Assembly: GCA_025453505.1 (NCBI GenBank) | Contig: JALOQG010000059.1 | Span: 1 to 16,466, forward strand | Origin: Myxococcota bacterium | GTDB taxonomy: Bacteria; Myxococcota_A; UBA9160; PR03 | Length of the DNA stretch: 16,466 nucleotides | Direction of reading: 5' to 3' | Shown: positions 1 to 9,475 of the stretch, piece after piece | Numbering within the stretch: position 1 is the first letter of the stretch | How the letters are laid out: each line of letters starts with the position of its first letter | Notes under the pieces: model-generated | Databases searched by the model: none | What the model saw: only the letters and a program-made list of their open reading frames with translations | Told to the model about the DNA's origin: nothing | Position numbers and translations under genes: made by a program

Positions 1-1231
1 AGATCGCCTGCTTGCGGCCGGTGTCGCGATACTCCCAGTGCTTGCCGCCATCGGCCGACACGAGCACGACGCCACCGAGACCGGCGATGTAGCCGTTGTC
101 GCCTTCGAAGCGCACCGTGAACAGGTACGGGTTCTGCGCGATCGCGACCGAGATGCCCGGCGCGTCGGACCTGCGACCGTCGAGGTAGCGGCGCAGGAAC
201 TCCGGATCGTCCTTCAGGAAGTCCTCGTAGTCCCACGGCGGCGCGCCGCGTTTGCGGATGCGGTCGGAGAGCAGCCCGGCTTCCTCGAGCACCGCGGAGA
301 CCGACTGCACGCGCGCCTCGAGGATCTCGAAGAGCGGTGAGGGATCGTCTTCCGTCCCGAACTCCGCGATCTCGGCGGAACTCGCGACCGGCTCGATCGC
401 GACGTTCAGGTGCGGCATGTCGATGATCTTGGTCGCGAACTCCCGCAGCGACTGCGCGTGCTCTTCCGTGATGTCGATCACGTTGTACGGCAGCGAGATC
501 GGCGGCACCGAGATGTCCTGCTCGATCGCGCCGCGTTCCCACTGCTGGCCCGCGTTGTCGGTGTGGAAGATGTAACCGAACTCGCCGATGATCCAGCAGC
601 GCGTCGACGCCGGCAGGCAGAACACGTCGGTGAGTCCGACGTCTTCGTAGACCTTCTCGCCCTTGCGCACGCGTTCCTGTTCGGGCGGTGAGAGCCACAC
701 GAACTGCGGGTGGAGCAGATCGATCGTCAGCGACCGGTCCTGCCAGCTCACGCCGCCGTCGTCGGTGAAGAGGCGCGCGCCCCACTCTCCCACGGCCCAC
801 GCGGTGTTCGCGTCGAGCGCGTGCACCGCGAAGAGATGGGTGTCTTCCTTCGCCTTGGTGTTGTCCTGGCTCTTCCAGGTGAGGCCGCCGTCCTCGGTGC
901 GGAGGATCGTGCCCGACTGTCCGACGGCCCAGCCGCGCGTGGCGTCGGCCATCGACACGTCGTAGAGCAGGTTGCGGGTGCCGCTGTTGCCACGCTTCCA
1001 GGTGGTGCCGCCGTCGCCGCTGAGGTAGACGGAGCCCCAGTAGCCGGCGGCCACGACGTTCTGCGGCGTCGGTGCCGAGACGGCGAACAAATCGTCGTAG
1101 ATGTCGATCTGGTCCGAGCTGCCCTTGTTGGGATCGAAATGCACGTCGTGACAGGCGGAACCCAGGAGCACGACCGCAGCGAGGCCCGCGAGCGCCGATG
1201 TGGCGCGCCTCGCGAGGGGGGACGACGTCAT
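1..1231 (-). CDS. Ycf48-like (BNR/photosystem II stability factor-type) beta-propeller lipoprotein, 3'-truncated by window edge
   Basis: Reading leftward from an ATG at 1231 gives 410 codons before the window ends, so the C-terminus is missing. The N-terminus (residues 1-26) is a basic, hydrophobic signal ending LLGSAC, so Cys27 is a plausible lipid-modified residue, although Gly at -3 is not the ideal lipobox residue. Blade motifs of the type G-x-x-G-x(4)-T/S-x-D-G-G-x-x-W recur at residues about 63-79, 104-120, 148-164, 216-232 and 384-400, the pattern of the Ycf48/HCF136 and sialidase-like propeller family. Between the fourth and fifth motifs lies about 140 residues without the repeat, rich in Glu, Asp and Leu and probably helical. 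Family members in non-photosynthetic bacteria are exported proteins of mostly unknown role, so no function is assigned. A GAGGAG ribosome site lies 5 nt upstream of the start (1237-1242). It is divergent from the kinase gene at 1394. Confidence 0.85.
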   Translation of the reverse strand, partial: MTSSPLARRATSALAGLAAVVLLGSACHDVHFDPNKGSSDQIDIYDDLFAVSAPTPQNVVAAGYWGSVYLSGDGGTTWKRGNSGTRNLLYDVSMADATRGWAVGQSGTILRTEDGGLTWKSQDNTKAKEDTHLFAVHALDANTAWAVGEWGARLFTDDGGVSWQDRSLTIDLLHPQFVWLSPPEQERVRKGEKVYEDVGLTDVFCLPASTRCWIIGEFGYIFHTDNAGQQWERGAIEQDISVPPISLPYNVIDITEEHAQSLREFATKIIDMPHLNVAIEPVASSAEIAEFGTEDDPSPLFEILEARVQSVSAVLEEAGLLSDRIRKRGAPPWDYEDFLKDDPEFLRRYLDGRRSDAPGISVAIAQNPYLFTVRFEGDNGYIAGLGGVVLVSADGGKHWEYRDTGRKQAI

Positions 1232-1393
1232 GAAGGCTCCTCGGGCCCCGCGATCGGGCCCCAACGCGGGAAGACGAGTGCGGCTCGAACCGCAGCATCG
1301 AACCGATCGACCGCAATCGAACGGCCCGATCACCGAACGCCCGGATCGCGCGCAGGGGTCGACCCGGGGAACCACTCTCTAAACTAGGCGCCG
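1232..1393. promoter_or_regulatory. Divergent intergenic region between propeller lipoprotein and UbiB-type kinase
   Basis: These 162 bases must hold the promoters of both divergent genes. A near-palindrome at 1279-1294 has 5-bp arms TGCGG/CCGCA around CTCGAA, and TCGAAC recurs at 1285, 1298 and 1317. TAAACT at 1380-1385 resembles a -10 box and lies 8 nt before the ATG at 1394, which would give a leaderless or very short-leader mRNA, but no matching -35 box is evident. Only the gene arrangement is certain; the individual sites are inference. Confidence 0.4.
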
Positions 1394-2791
1394 ATGCGTT
1401 GTCAAGAAGACGGCCCGAGCGGCGCGACGCCGCTCGACTCCCTCCCCTCCGCACCCGCTCCGATTCCGCTGCGACATCGACTCCGCGCGTCGGGAATCCC
1501 CCAGGCGCTGCGCCTCGCGCGCTGCGTCATTCCGATCCTGCTGCGCGAAGCGCTGGCGCGTCCGTTCGACGCGTTCGGCGACGGCGCCGACCGGCGCCGA
1601 AGGCGCCAGATGCGAGCCGCGCAATCGCTCGCGCGGGCGCTCGGCGAACTCAAGGGGCCCTTCGCGAAGGCCGGGCAGTTCGCGTCGCTCCGCTACGACG
1701 TCCTCGGACCCGAACTCCGCGAGGCGTTCGCGACGCTGCAGGATCGCGTGCCGCCCCTGCCCTTCGGCGCGATCGCCGCGCGCGTCGAAGCGGAACTCGG
1801 CGCGCCGCTGGCCTCCCTCTTCCTTTCTTTCGAGGAACAGTCTCTCGGCGCGGCCTCGGTCGCGCAGGTGCATCGCGCGCAGCTCGCGCCCGGCGGCGAG
1901 CCCGTCGCTGTGAAGGTGCAGTATCCGTGGCTGGCGCATTCGCTGCCGGCCGATCTCGCACTGGTGCGGCGCCTGCTGCGCGCGTTCGCAGCGGATCGCG
2001 ACGCGAAGCAGCGCGAGCGGCTCTTCGACGAGTTCGCCGACGGCATCGCGGGCGAACTCGACTTCGAGCGCGAAGCGCGCGTCGCGCGCGAGATCGCCGC
2101 GAACCTCGCCGGCGATGCGCAGGTCGTCGTACCGCAGATCCACGCAGCGCTCTCGACGCGACGCGTCCTCGTGATGAGCTACGTGCCCGCGATCCCGATC
2201 GCGGATCGCGACGCGCTGCGCGCCCGCGACGTACCGCTGCGCGCCGTGCTCGAGACGCTCGCGCGCGCCTACGCGAAGCAGGTCTTCGTGGACGGTCTCT
2301 TCCACGCCGATCCGCATCCGGGCAACCTCTTCGTGATCGACGAGCCCGAGATGTCCGTGCGGCCGCGCGTGCTCTTCATCGACTTCGGCCTCTCGAAGCA
2401 CCTCGACGCGACCCTGCGACGCGAACTCCAGCAGGGCATCCACGCGCTGTTGCGACGCGACGTCGAGGCATTCCTCGACGGCATGGACCGCATGGGCATG
2501 ATCGCGCCGGGCGCTCGCGACGGCGTGCGTGCGGCCGTCCAGGCGATGTTCGATCGGATCGCCGCCGAGGGGCAGGTGCTGGGCCTGGGCGGCGGCCAGG
2601 TGCTGGCGCTCAAGGACCATGCCAAGCGTCTGCTGGAACGGACGCCCGGCCTGCAGCTTCCGAACGACCTGCTCCTCTACGCGAAGACGCTCTCCTATCT
2701 CTTCGCGCTCGGCGAGCGACTCGATCCGTCGGTGGATCTGATGAAACTCACGGTGCCGTACCTGCTCCGCTTCCTCGCGGCGAAGATGTAA
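1394..2791 (+). CDS. UbiB/ABC1/AarF-family atypical protein kinase-like ATPase
   Basis: This 465-residue protein belongs to the UbiB (ABC1/ADCK) family, ATPase/kinase-like proteins that in other organisms support biosynthesis or handling of ubiquinone and other isoprenoid lipids at membranes. The diagnostic features are present in order: the family-specific KxGQ motif at 92-95 (KAGQ), the alanine-rich nucleotide loop LGAASVAQVH at about 153, the ATP-site lysine K174 in VAVKVQYP, the ELDFEREA segment around 225, the catalytic loop HADPHPGN at 304-311 and the metal-binding DFG at 330-332. All catalytic residues are intact, so it should be active. The C-terminus (LMKLTVPYLLRFL) is hydrophobic but not a clear paired transmembrane segment as in Proteobacterial UbiB. 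No quinone-biosynthesis gene is nearby, so the substrate pathway cannot be named. The start is the first ATG; its ribosome site is weak. The PHP-fold gene follows after 57 nt and may be cotranscribed. Confidence 0.93.
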   Translation: MRCQEDGPSGATPLDSLPSAPAPIPLRHRLRASGIPQALRLARCVIPILLREALARPFDAFGDGADRRRRRQMRAAQSLARALGELKGPFAKAGQFASLRYDVLGPELREAFATLQDRVPPLPFGAIAARVEAELGAPLASLFLSFEEQSLGAASVAQVHRAQLAPGGEPVAVKVQYPWLAHSLPADLALVRRLLRAFAADRDAKQRERLFDEFADGIAGELDFEREARVAREIAANLAGDAQVVVPQIHAALSTRRVLVMSYVPAIPIADRDALRARDVPLRAVLETLARAYAKQVFVDGLFHADPHPGNLFVIDEPEMSVRPRVLFIDFGLSKHLDATLRRELQQGIHALLRRDVEAFLDGMDRMGMIAPGARDGVRAAVQAMFDRIAAEGQVLGLGGGQVLALKDHAKRLLERTPGLQLPNDLLLYAKTLSYLFALGERLDPSVDLMKLTVPYLLRFLAAKM

Positions 2792-2795
2792 ACAA

Positions 2796-2814
2796 GGGCG
2801 CGCGCCCGAGCGCG
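2796..2814. repeat. GC-rich inverted repeat between kinase and PHP-fold genes
   Basis: Just after the kinase stop codon there is a perfect 12-nt palindrome GGGCGCGCGCCC (2796-2807), which can alternatively pair as CGCGC/GCGCG around GCCCGA. No thymine run follows, so it is not a convincing intrinsic terminator. It could slow ribosomes or polymerase or stabilise a processed end. Confidence 0.3.
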
Positions 2815-2837
2815 CGACTTCCGCGTCCCTGCGGATC

Positions 2838-2843
2838 GAGGAG
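2838..2843 (+). promoter_or_regulatory. Ribosome binding site fixing the GTG start of the PHP-fold gene
   Basis: GAGGAG lies 5 nt before the GTG at 2849. It supports this GTG because the protein then begins directly with a signal peptide. Confidence 0.75.
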
Positions 2844-2848
2844 ACGAC

Positions 2849-5470
2849 GTGCGGCCCTGCGCTGCGATCTTGACCCTGCTCCTGGTGTGCCCGACCGCGA
2901 CCCGCGCGTCGGCCGACTTCGTCGCGACGCGCATCGACGCCGCGAATCACGCGCGACTCTCGCCCGGCGGTGCCGACGCGAGCGGTGGCGTCGGCGACTG
3001 GGCGCTCTCGAACGGCACGCTGTGCGCCGTCGTCGCGGATCCCGCCCACGAGAGCGATCTCGCGCCCTTCGGCGGCGGGCTCGTGGATCTCGGACACTGC
3101 GGGCGAGGCGACGACCAGCTCGTGCTGGTGCAACCACTCGCGAACCTCGACCGGCGTGGCGCCGTACGCGCGGAATCCGTCGAAGCCACCGCGAGCGACG
3201 CGCAGGCGCAGATCGCGATGCGCGGCACGCTCTTCGGCTGCGAAGTCGAGACGGTCTACCGGCTCGATCGCGAGGACCCGGCGCGGCTGCGGATCACGAC
3301 GCGCGCCGTACGGCGCGAGGCCGGCGATCGCTTCTTCGCACTCGGCGACGTCGCGCTGCACGCCCAGCACGGGCTGCGGCCCTTCGCGATCGACGCGCGC
3401 GGCCGCAGCACCGCCGAGGCCTTCTCGCATCCCGCCGTCGATCTCGCGAGCCCGCTCTCCATCGCGCGCGCGATCCGGCCGGCGGACACGCGCATCCTCG
3501 TCGGCGCCGGTCCGATCGAGCCGGGCATCGCCTACGCGCTGCGCGCGACGCGCGCCGAACGCAGCGCGGGCGACGCGACGCAACCCGCGTCCGTCGTGTC
3601 GCTCTCTGCGGAGAACTTCTCGGGCCTGGCGGCATTCGCCGAGCCTTTCTGGTTCGGCGGCGATCGGCTCGGAGCGCTGCAGATCCTGCAGACCTTCACG
3701 ATGGATCTCGCGATCGGCGAATCGCTCGTCTTCGAGCGCGAGATCCTGGTCTCGCCGAGGTCCGATGCGGCGTCGCTCACCGATCGCCTGCTCTCCGGCA
3801 CGCATCGCGTGACGGGACACGTCGCGGATCCGCGCGCGCGGCTCGCGGTGCGCGATGCGAGCGGCCACGTCGCGACCGACGTCGCGCCCGCGGCGGACGG
3901 GTCGTTCGGCTTGCGGCTGCCGCCGGGCTCCTACGAAGTGCGCGTGCTCGGCTCGATGGGCGGCGAGATCGCACGAAGCATCGACGTCGCGGGAGCGGAT
4001 CTCGAAGTCGGCGAACTCGCTGCGCCGCCTCTCGGCATCGTGGAGCTGCCGCAGGGCCATGCGATGCGGCTCAGCTTCCTCGGCATCGACGGCACGCCCG
4101 ACCCGCGTTTCGGCGACGAACGCCCGCCCGTGGCCTTCGGCACCGAGACGCCGCCGGGATCCGCGCAGACGCGCGACGTCTCGCTGGCGGGCGTCGCCGG
4201 CGATCCGCGATCCGTGTCGCTGGCGCCCGGGCGCTATCGCGTGTTCGCCGGGCGCGGCCTCGAGTTCGGCGTGACCAGCACGGAGATCGAAGTCACGGCT
4301 GGAGCGCGCGTGACGCTCGGGATCGAGGCGCCCGCGCGCGCGATCGAGACACCCGGCTGGATCGGCGCCGACCTGCACGTGCACGCCGCGCCGAGCGACG
4401 ATTCCGCCGTGCCGCTCGAGGCGCGAGTGCGATCGTTCCTGGCGGAAGGCGCCGAGGTGATGGTCGCCACCGATCACGAAATGGTGACGGACTACACGCC
4501 GCTGATCCGCGAGCTGGGCGTCGCCGGTCGCATCGCGAGCCTGGCGGGCCAGGAGATCACCAGCAGCGTCTCGACCGCCGAAGCGCCGTACACCTTCGGT
4601 CACGCCAACGCCTTCCCGCTGCCCCTGCGTCCGGCGGAGTACAGGCGGGGCGCGCTCGCGAACGAGGGGCGGCGGCTGCGCGACGTGATCGACCAGGTTC
4701 GCGCTCTCGGCGGCGATCGCATCGTGCAGCTGAACCACGCGCGCAGCGGCGGCGGCACCCAGGGATTCTTCGACCACCTCTCGATCGGTCACGCGTTCGA
4801 GCCCGACCTGCCGCTCGCCATCCCGCCGAACGCCGTGCTCCTCGCGCGCGCGGCCACCACCGGCACGCGCGACCTCGACTTCGACGCGATGGAGCTGCTC
4901 AACGGCCCTTCGATGGAGCGCTACCGCCAGCTTCGCGCCGACTGGTTCGCGCTGCTCCGTCAGGGCTTCGTGCGCACCGGCACGGCCAACAGCGACACGC
5001 ACCTGCTGGGCGAGGTCGCGGCGACGCCGCGCAATCTGGTGCGCATGGCGCCGGATGCGCCGGACCGCTTCGACGCGAACGCGTTCGTCGCGGCGCTGCG
5101 CACCGGGCAGGTCGTCGGCACCACGGGACCGATCGTCGACGTGCGCGTCGGCGACGCCGGACCCGGCGAGACCCATCGCGGGCGCGAGGCCACGATCCAC
5201 GTCGAAGTGCGGGCGGCGCCGTGGGTGCCGGTCTCGCACGTGCGCGCGTTCGTGGACGGAGTGCTGGCGCACGAGCGCGACGCCCGGCCCGGCGACGCCA
5301 TCGCGTTTCCGCACCGCTTCGAGCGCGACGCGTTCGTGACGGTGGAGGTCGAAGGCGTCGCCGACGCGACCTACGCGGCGCGCCTCCCGAAGTTCACGCC
5401 GTTCGCATTCAGCAACCCGGTCTTCGTCGACGCCGACGAGGACGGCACCTGGAACGCGCCGGGGCTCTGA
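2849..5470 (+). CDS. Secreted CehA/McbA-type PHP-fold metallohydrolase with N-terminal beta-rich domains
   Basis: This is an 873-residue exported protein. Residues 1-22 form a signal peptide (hydrophobic ILTLLLV, cleavage after ASA). Residues about 25-310 are beta-rich and not recognised. Residues about 315-390 resemble a carboxypeptidase-regulatory-like/PEGA-type sandwich (VTGHV... PPGSYEVRVLG). From about residue 505 a PHP-type polymerase/histidinol-phosphatase fold begins, with candidate metal ligands DLHVH 508-512, DHE 542-544, E569 (GQEIT), H585 (GHANAF), H630 (LNHARS) and D716/H718 (ANSDTH). The full ligand set argues for an active metal-dependent hydrolase. CehA (carbaryl) and McbA are named relatives, but substrates vary widely and none can be inferred here. 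The C-terminal ~120 residues are again beta-rich. The GTG start is supported by GAGGAG 5 nt upstream. It is probably cotranscribed with the upstream kinase and converges on the Hsp70 gene. Confidence 0.88.
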   Translation: MRPCAAILTLLLVCPTATRASADFVATRIDAANHARLSPGGADASGGVGDWALSNGTLCAVVADPAHESDLAPFGGGLVDLGHCGRGDDQLVLVQPLANLDRRGAVRAESVEATASDAQAQIAMRGTLFGCEVETVYRLDREDPARLRITTRAVRREAGDRFFALGDVALHAQHGLRPFAIDARGRSTAEAFSHPAVDLASPLSIARAIRPADTRILVGAGPIEPGIAYALRATRAERSAGDATQPASVVSLSAENFSGLAAFAEPFWFGGDRLGALQILQTFTMDLAIGESLVFEREILVSPRSDAASLTDRLLSGTHRVTGHVADPRARLAVRDASGHVATDVAPAADGSFGLRLPPGSYEVRVLGSMGGEIARSIDVAGADLEVGELAAPPLGIVELPQGHAMRLSFLGIDGTPDPRFGDERPPVAFGTETPPGSAQTRDVSLAGVAGDPRSVSLAPGRYRVFAGRGLEFGVTSTEIEVTAGARVTLGIEAPARAIETPGWIGADLHVHAAPSDDSAVPLEARVRSFLAEGAEVMVATDHEMVTDYTPLIRELGVAGRIASLAGQEITSSVSTAEAPYTFGHANAFPLPLRPAEYRRGALANEGRRLRDVIDQVRALGGDRIVQLNHARSGGGTQGFFDHLSIGHAFEPDLPLAIPPNAVLLARAATTGTRDLDFDAMELLNGPSMERYRQLRADWFALLRQGFVRTGTANSDTHLLGEVAATPRNLVRMAPDAPDRFDANAFVAALRTGQVVGTTGPIVDVRVGDAGPGETHRGREATIHVEVRAAPWVPVSHVRAFVDGVLAHERDARPGDAIAFPHRFERDAFVTVEVEGVADATYAARLPKFTPFAFSNPVFVDADEDGTWNAPGL

Positions 5471-5494
5471 CCCGCACGTCCCCGGCCGACCCCT

Positions 5495-5507
5495 GCGCGA
5501 AGCGCGC
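5495..5507. terminator. Possible bidirectional hairpin between convergent genes
   Basis: A perfect 5-bp stem GCGCG-AAG-CGCGC sits inside the 38-bp gap between the stop codons of the converging PHP-fold and Hsp70 genes. Its position suits a shared terminator, but neither strand has a real thymine tract after it, so the call is tentative. Confidence 0.3.
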
Positions 5508-5508
5508 T

Positions 5509-7079
<1,571 letters not shown>

Positions 7080-7083
<4 letters not shown>

Positions 7084-8372
7084 CGCTTTCCCCCCAGCCA
7101 GCGGAGCCCCAGCGGGCGGCCACCGATTTCGCGCAACGCCGTGCGCGCTTCCTCATCGGACGCATCGAGAGCGAGCGCGGCCTCGAGCTCGCGTCTCGCA
7201 TTCGCTTCGAGGCCGGCCGCCTGGTAGACCTGCCCGAGCAGGCGGTGATGGCCGCCCTGTTTCGGATCGATCTCCACGGCCGCCATCGCCCACTCCTTCG
7301 CCTGGCGCAGATCGCCGCCGGTCATCCACGCGAGCTTCGCGGCGCGATGCAAGAGCTCGGCATCGTGCGGGCGAAGCTGGATCGCATCGTCGAAGGCGCG
7401 CAGCGCGACCTTGAAGTCGCGCAGCTCGAGGGCGCTCTCCGCCTCCTTGAGCAGGCGCTGTGCGCGCTCGTCCTGGGCGCGGCGCTGCACGGCGACGAAG
7501 TGTTCCTTGTAGATCGCGTTCCAGGGATCGAACGCGATCGCGAGGCGCACGCTGCCCGCGGCCTCGACCCAGCGTCCCGCCGCGTGCGACGCCATGCCGG
7601 CCTCGAAGAAGCGCTTCGCGCGCGCCTTCCGGTCGCGCAGCACGCGCGAGTGCAGGGAGAACACGTGCGGGCGGCGCGGCACGCGCGGGCCGGCCGCGGG
7701 CTTCTGCTGCGCCGCTTCGGCCGCCGCCTCGGCGGGCTGCGCCGTCTCTGCGGGCTGCACCGTCTCTGCGGACGGCGTGGATCCGCCCGCCGCCGCCAGC
7801 GAACGCTCGATCTCGGCGCGTGCCGTGGGATCCGAAAGGAGCTCGTAGGCTTCGACGATCTTTCCGAAGATGCGCTCGAGCCGCTTGCCGAACGAGCCGG
7901 TGTTGCGACGGAAGAAGCGATCGGGATGCAGCTCCCGCGAGAGCGCGAAGTAGGCCTTGCGCAGGATCTTGCGGTCGGCGTCGCGCGCGACGCCGAGGAT
8001 CTCGTGATAGGGCGATTCCAGCCGCGCCTCGAAGTCGAGGATGCGGAGCTGGACCTCGACGGGGATGTCGAGACTCGGATCCGTGTCGCCGGAACGCGCA
8101 TGCGACGAGTCGAGCACGGCGGCCGCGCCGGGTGCGGCGGCGGACACGACGACCGTCACGACGCCTTCGGCGACCCAGCGCTCGAGGCAGCGATCGACCT
8201 CGTCCGGGCCGATGCCTCCGATGCTGCGCAGCAGCGTCCACGGCGTCGTGCCATCGATGCGCGAGAGCAGGTAGCCCTCGGCCGGCGTGAGGGAGAGCCC
8301 CGCCGGATCCACGCCCGGACGCAGATGCGGAATTCGTTCCTGCTGCGTTGCCGAGCCGTTGCCTAGACGCAT
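7080..8372 (-). CDS. J-domain co-chaperone with N-terminal helical domain and C-terminal TPR-like repeats
   Basis: This is a 430-residue protein read from the ATG at 8372, with GGGATGGAG just upstream. The frame stays open much further upstream, but that stretch is antisense to nothing useful and overlaps argF in another frame, so a downstream start is right. Residues about 25-75 form a small helical module (LSLTPAEGYLLSRIDG), probably winged-helix-like. A J-domain spans about 119-187, with the essential HPD at 149-151 followed by a basic RFFRRN stretch. An Ala/Pro/Glu linker with a hexapeptide repeat covers about 197-222. Helical TPR-like repeats occupy about 250-415 (for example RWVEAAGSVRLAIAFDP, DLRQAKEWAMAAVEIDP). 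No zinc-finger or DnaJ C-terminal domains are present. J proteins stimulate Hsp70 ATPase activity, and the 4-nt overlap with the Hsp70 gene implies dedicated pairing. The TPR part may bind clients or the chaperone; that is inference. Confidence 0.9.
7723..7776 (-). repeat. Three imperfect 18-bp tandem units encoding a hexapeptide repeat in the J-protein linker
   Basis: Units at 7723-7740, 7741-7758 and 7759-7776 share the core CCGTCTCTGCGGGCTGC with substitutions. On the minus strand they encode successive six-residue units (VQPAET, AQPAEA types). This is a low-complexity flexible linker and a likely site of length variation between strains. Confidence 0.75.
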
Positions 8373-8533
8373 CGCTCCATCCCGACGAAGTCGACGAAAC
8401 GTGACGGCGAGTCGCACGGAACCCGCAAACCCCGTGCGGGACCTCGGTCCTTCATCGGTCTGCGCTCGCGAAAGCTGAGCAGCGGCGCCGCGACGGGCGC
8501 CGAGCCGCACCTGGAACCCCGCGGGGCCCGGCG
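8373..8533 (-). promoter_or_regulatory. Intergenic region upstream of the J-protein/Hsp70 pair
   Basis: These 161 bp separate the argF stop from the J-protein start and probably contain the promoter for the chaperone pair. I see no CIRCE element, no clear sigma-32-type box and no good -35/-10 pair. Next to argF lies the palindrome CCCCGCGGGG (8517-8526), a possible weak end-of-operon structure without a thymine run. The direct repeat TTCGTCG occurs twice in a row just before the ribosome site (minus-strand reading). Confidence 0.4.
8422..8450. repeat. Two overlapping inverted repeats upstream of the J-protein/Hsp70 pair
   Basis: CCCGCA (8422-8427) and TGCGGG (8435-8440) form perfect 6-bp arms around a 7-nt loop. 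Overlapping its right arm, GGACC-TC-GGTCC (8439-8450) forms a second palindrome. The two structures share bases 8439-8440, so they would be mutually exclusive as RNA hairpins. They lie 50-80 bp before the J-protein start, a suitable place for an operator or a 5'-leader structure. Confidence 0.5.
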
Positions 8534-9475
8534 TCAGGCCTGCGTCAGCAGGGCCTCGAGGATGGCCTTCTGGGCGTGCAGGCGGTTCTCCGCCTGATCG
8601 AAGACGATGCTGCGAGGCCCGTCGAGGACGTCGTCGGTGATCTCCTCCCCGCGATGCGCCGGGAGGCAGTGCAGGATCTTCGCGTCCGGTGCGTGGGCGA
8701 GCAGCCGCGCGTTGAGCTGGAAGGGCTCGAAGAGCGCCCGCCGCTGCTCGCTCTCGTCTTCCTGACCCATGCTGGTCCAGACGTCGGTGTAGACGAAGTG
8801 CGCGCCGCGCACCGCCTCTACCGGGTCCTCCGTCCAGAGCACGCGGGCGCCGCTGCGCGCGGCCAGCTCCGCGGCCCGCTTGCGCACGCTGGGCGGCGGG
8901 CGATGCGTCGCCGGCGTCGCGAGGCGGAGTTCGCCGCCGAGCACCGAGATCGCGTTGAGCAGCGAGCTGGCGACGTTGTTGCCGTCGCCCACGTACGCGA
9001 CGGCCGACTTCGAGAGCTCGGCGCGCTCGGTGATCGTCTGCAGGTCCGCCATCGCCTGGCACGGGTGGAGCAGATCGGTGAGTCCGTTGATGACCGGCAC
9101 GCTGGCCGCCGCGGCGAGTTCTTCGACCAGAGCGTGGTCGTAGGTGCGCGCCACGATCCCGTGTACCCAGCGCGAGAGATTCCGCGCGACGTCCGCCGCC
9201 GTCTCGCGCGTCCCGATGCCGACCTGATCCGGGCGCAGCAGGATGGCGTGACCTCCGAGCTGCGTCATGCCGGCTTCGAACGTGACGTGCGTGCGCAGCG
9301 ACGGCTTCTCGAAGTACATCGCGAGCGTGCGGCCGCACAACGTCTGGACCGTCTCGCCGCGATGGTGCAGGCGCTTGAGCTCGTGGGCGCGCGCCAGGAT
9401 CGCCGCCAACCGGTCGGCAGACCAGTCGGCGAGCGAGAGGAAGTCCTTGGGATGGCCGTCGCGCGCGGCCGTCAT
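8534..9475 (-). CDS. argF: Ornithine carbamoyltransferase (arginine biosynthesis)
   Basis: ArgF transfers the carbamoyl group from carbamoyl phosphate to ornithine, making citrulline, in the cytoplasm. This 313-residue protein has the family length. Carbamoyl-phosphate contacts are FEKPSLRTH (55-63) and HPCQ at 137-140; the ornithine loop is DVWTSMGQE (231-239), whose SMG marks ornithine rather than aspartate or acetylornithine enzymes; the HCLP motif is at 269-272. The usual STRTR motif reads SLRTH, with His63 replacing the second arginine. The ATG overlaps the argB stop by 4 nt (ATGA), so translation is probably coupled. It appears to be the last gene of the long minus-strand operon; argD, often between argB and argF in related clusters, is not here. 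Confidence 0.96.
   Translation of the reverse strand: MTAARDGHPKDFLSLADWSADRLAAILARAHELKRLHHRGETVQTLCGRTLAMYFEKPSLRTHVTFEAGMTQLGGHAILLRPDQVGIGTRETAADVARNLSRWVHGIVARTYDHALVEELAAAASVPVINGLTDLLHPCQAMADLQTITERAELSKSAVAYVGDGNNVASSLLNAISVLGGELRLATPATHRPPPSVRKRAAELAARSGARVLWTEDPVEAVRGAHFVYTDVWTSMGQEDESEQRRALFEPFQLNARLLAHAPDAKILHCLPAHRGEEITDDVLDGPRSIVFDQAENRLHAQKAILEALLTQA

Noticed and set aside
2796..2814. Rho-independent terminator after the kinase gene
   Set aside because: A GC-rich palindrome is present but no thymine run follows, and the next gene starts within 57 nt on the same strand.
7723..7776. Short tandem units as a CRISPR or intergenic repeat array
   Set aside because: They are in-frame 18-bp units without spacers inside the J-protein coding sequence, encoding an Ala/Pro/Glu linker.
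8373..9338. Upstream extension of the J-domain protein through argF
   Set aside because: The frame is open but overlaps argF in another frame; the extension is Arg-rich without domain similarity, and a ribosome site precedes ATG 8372.
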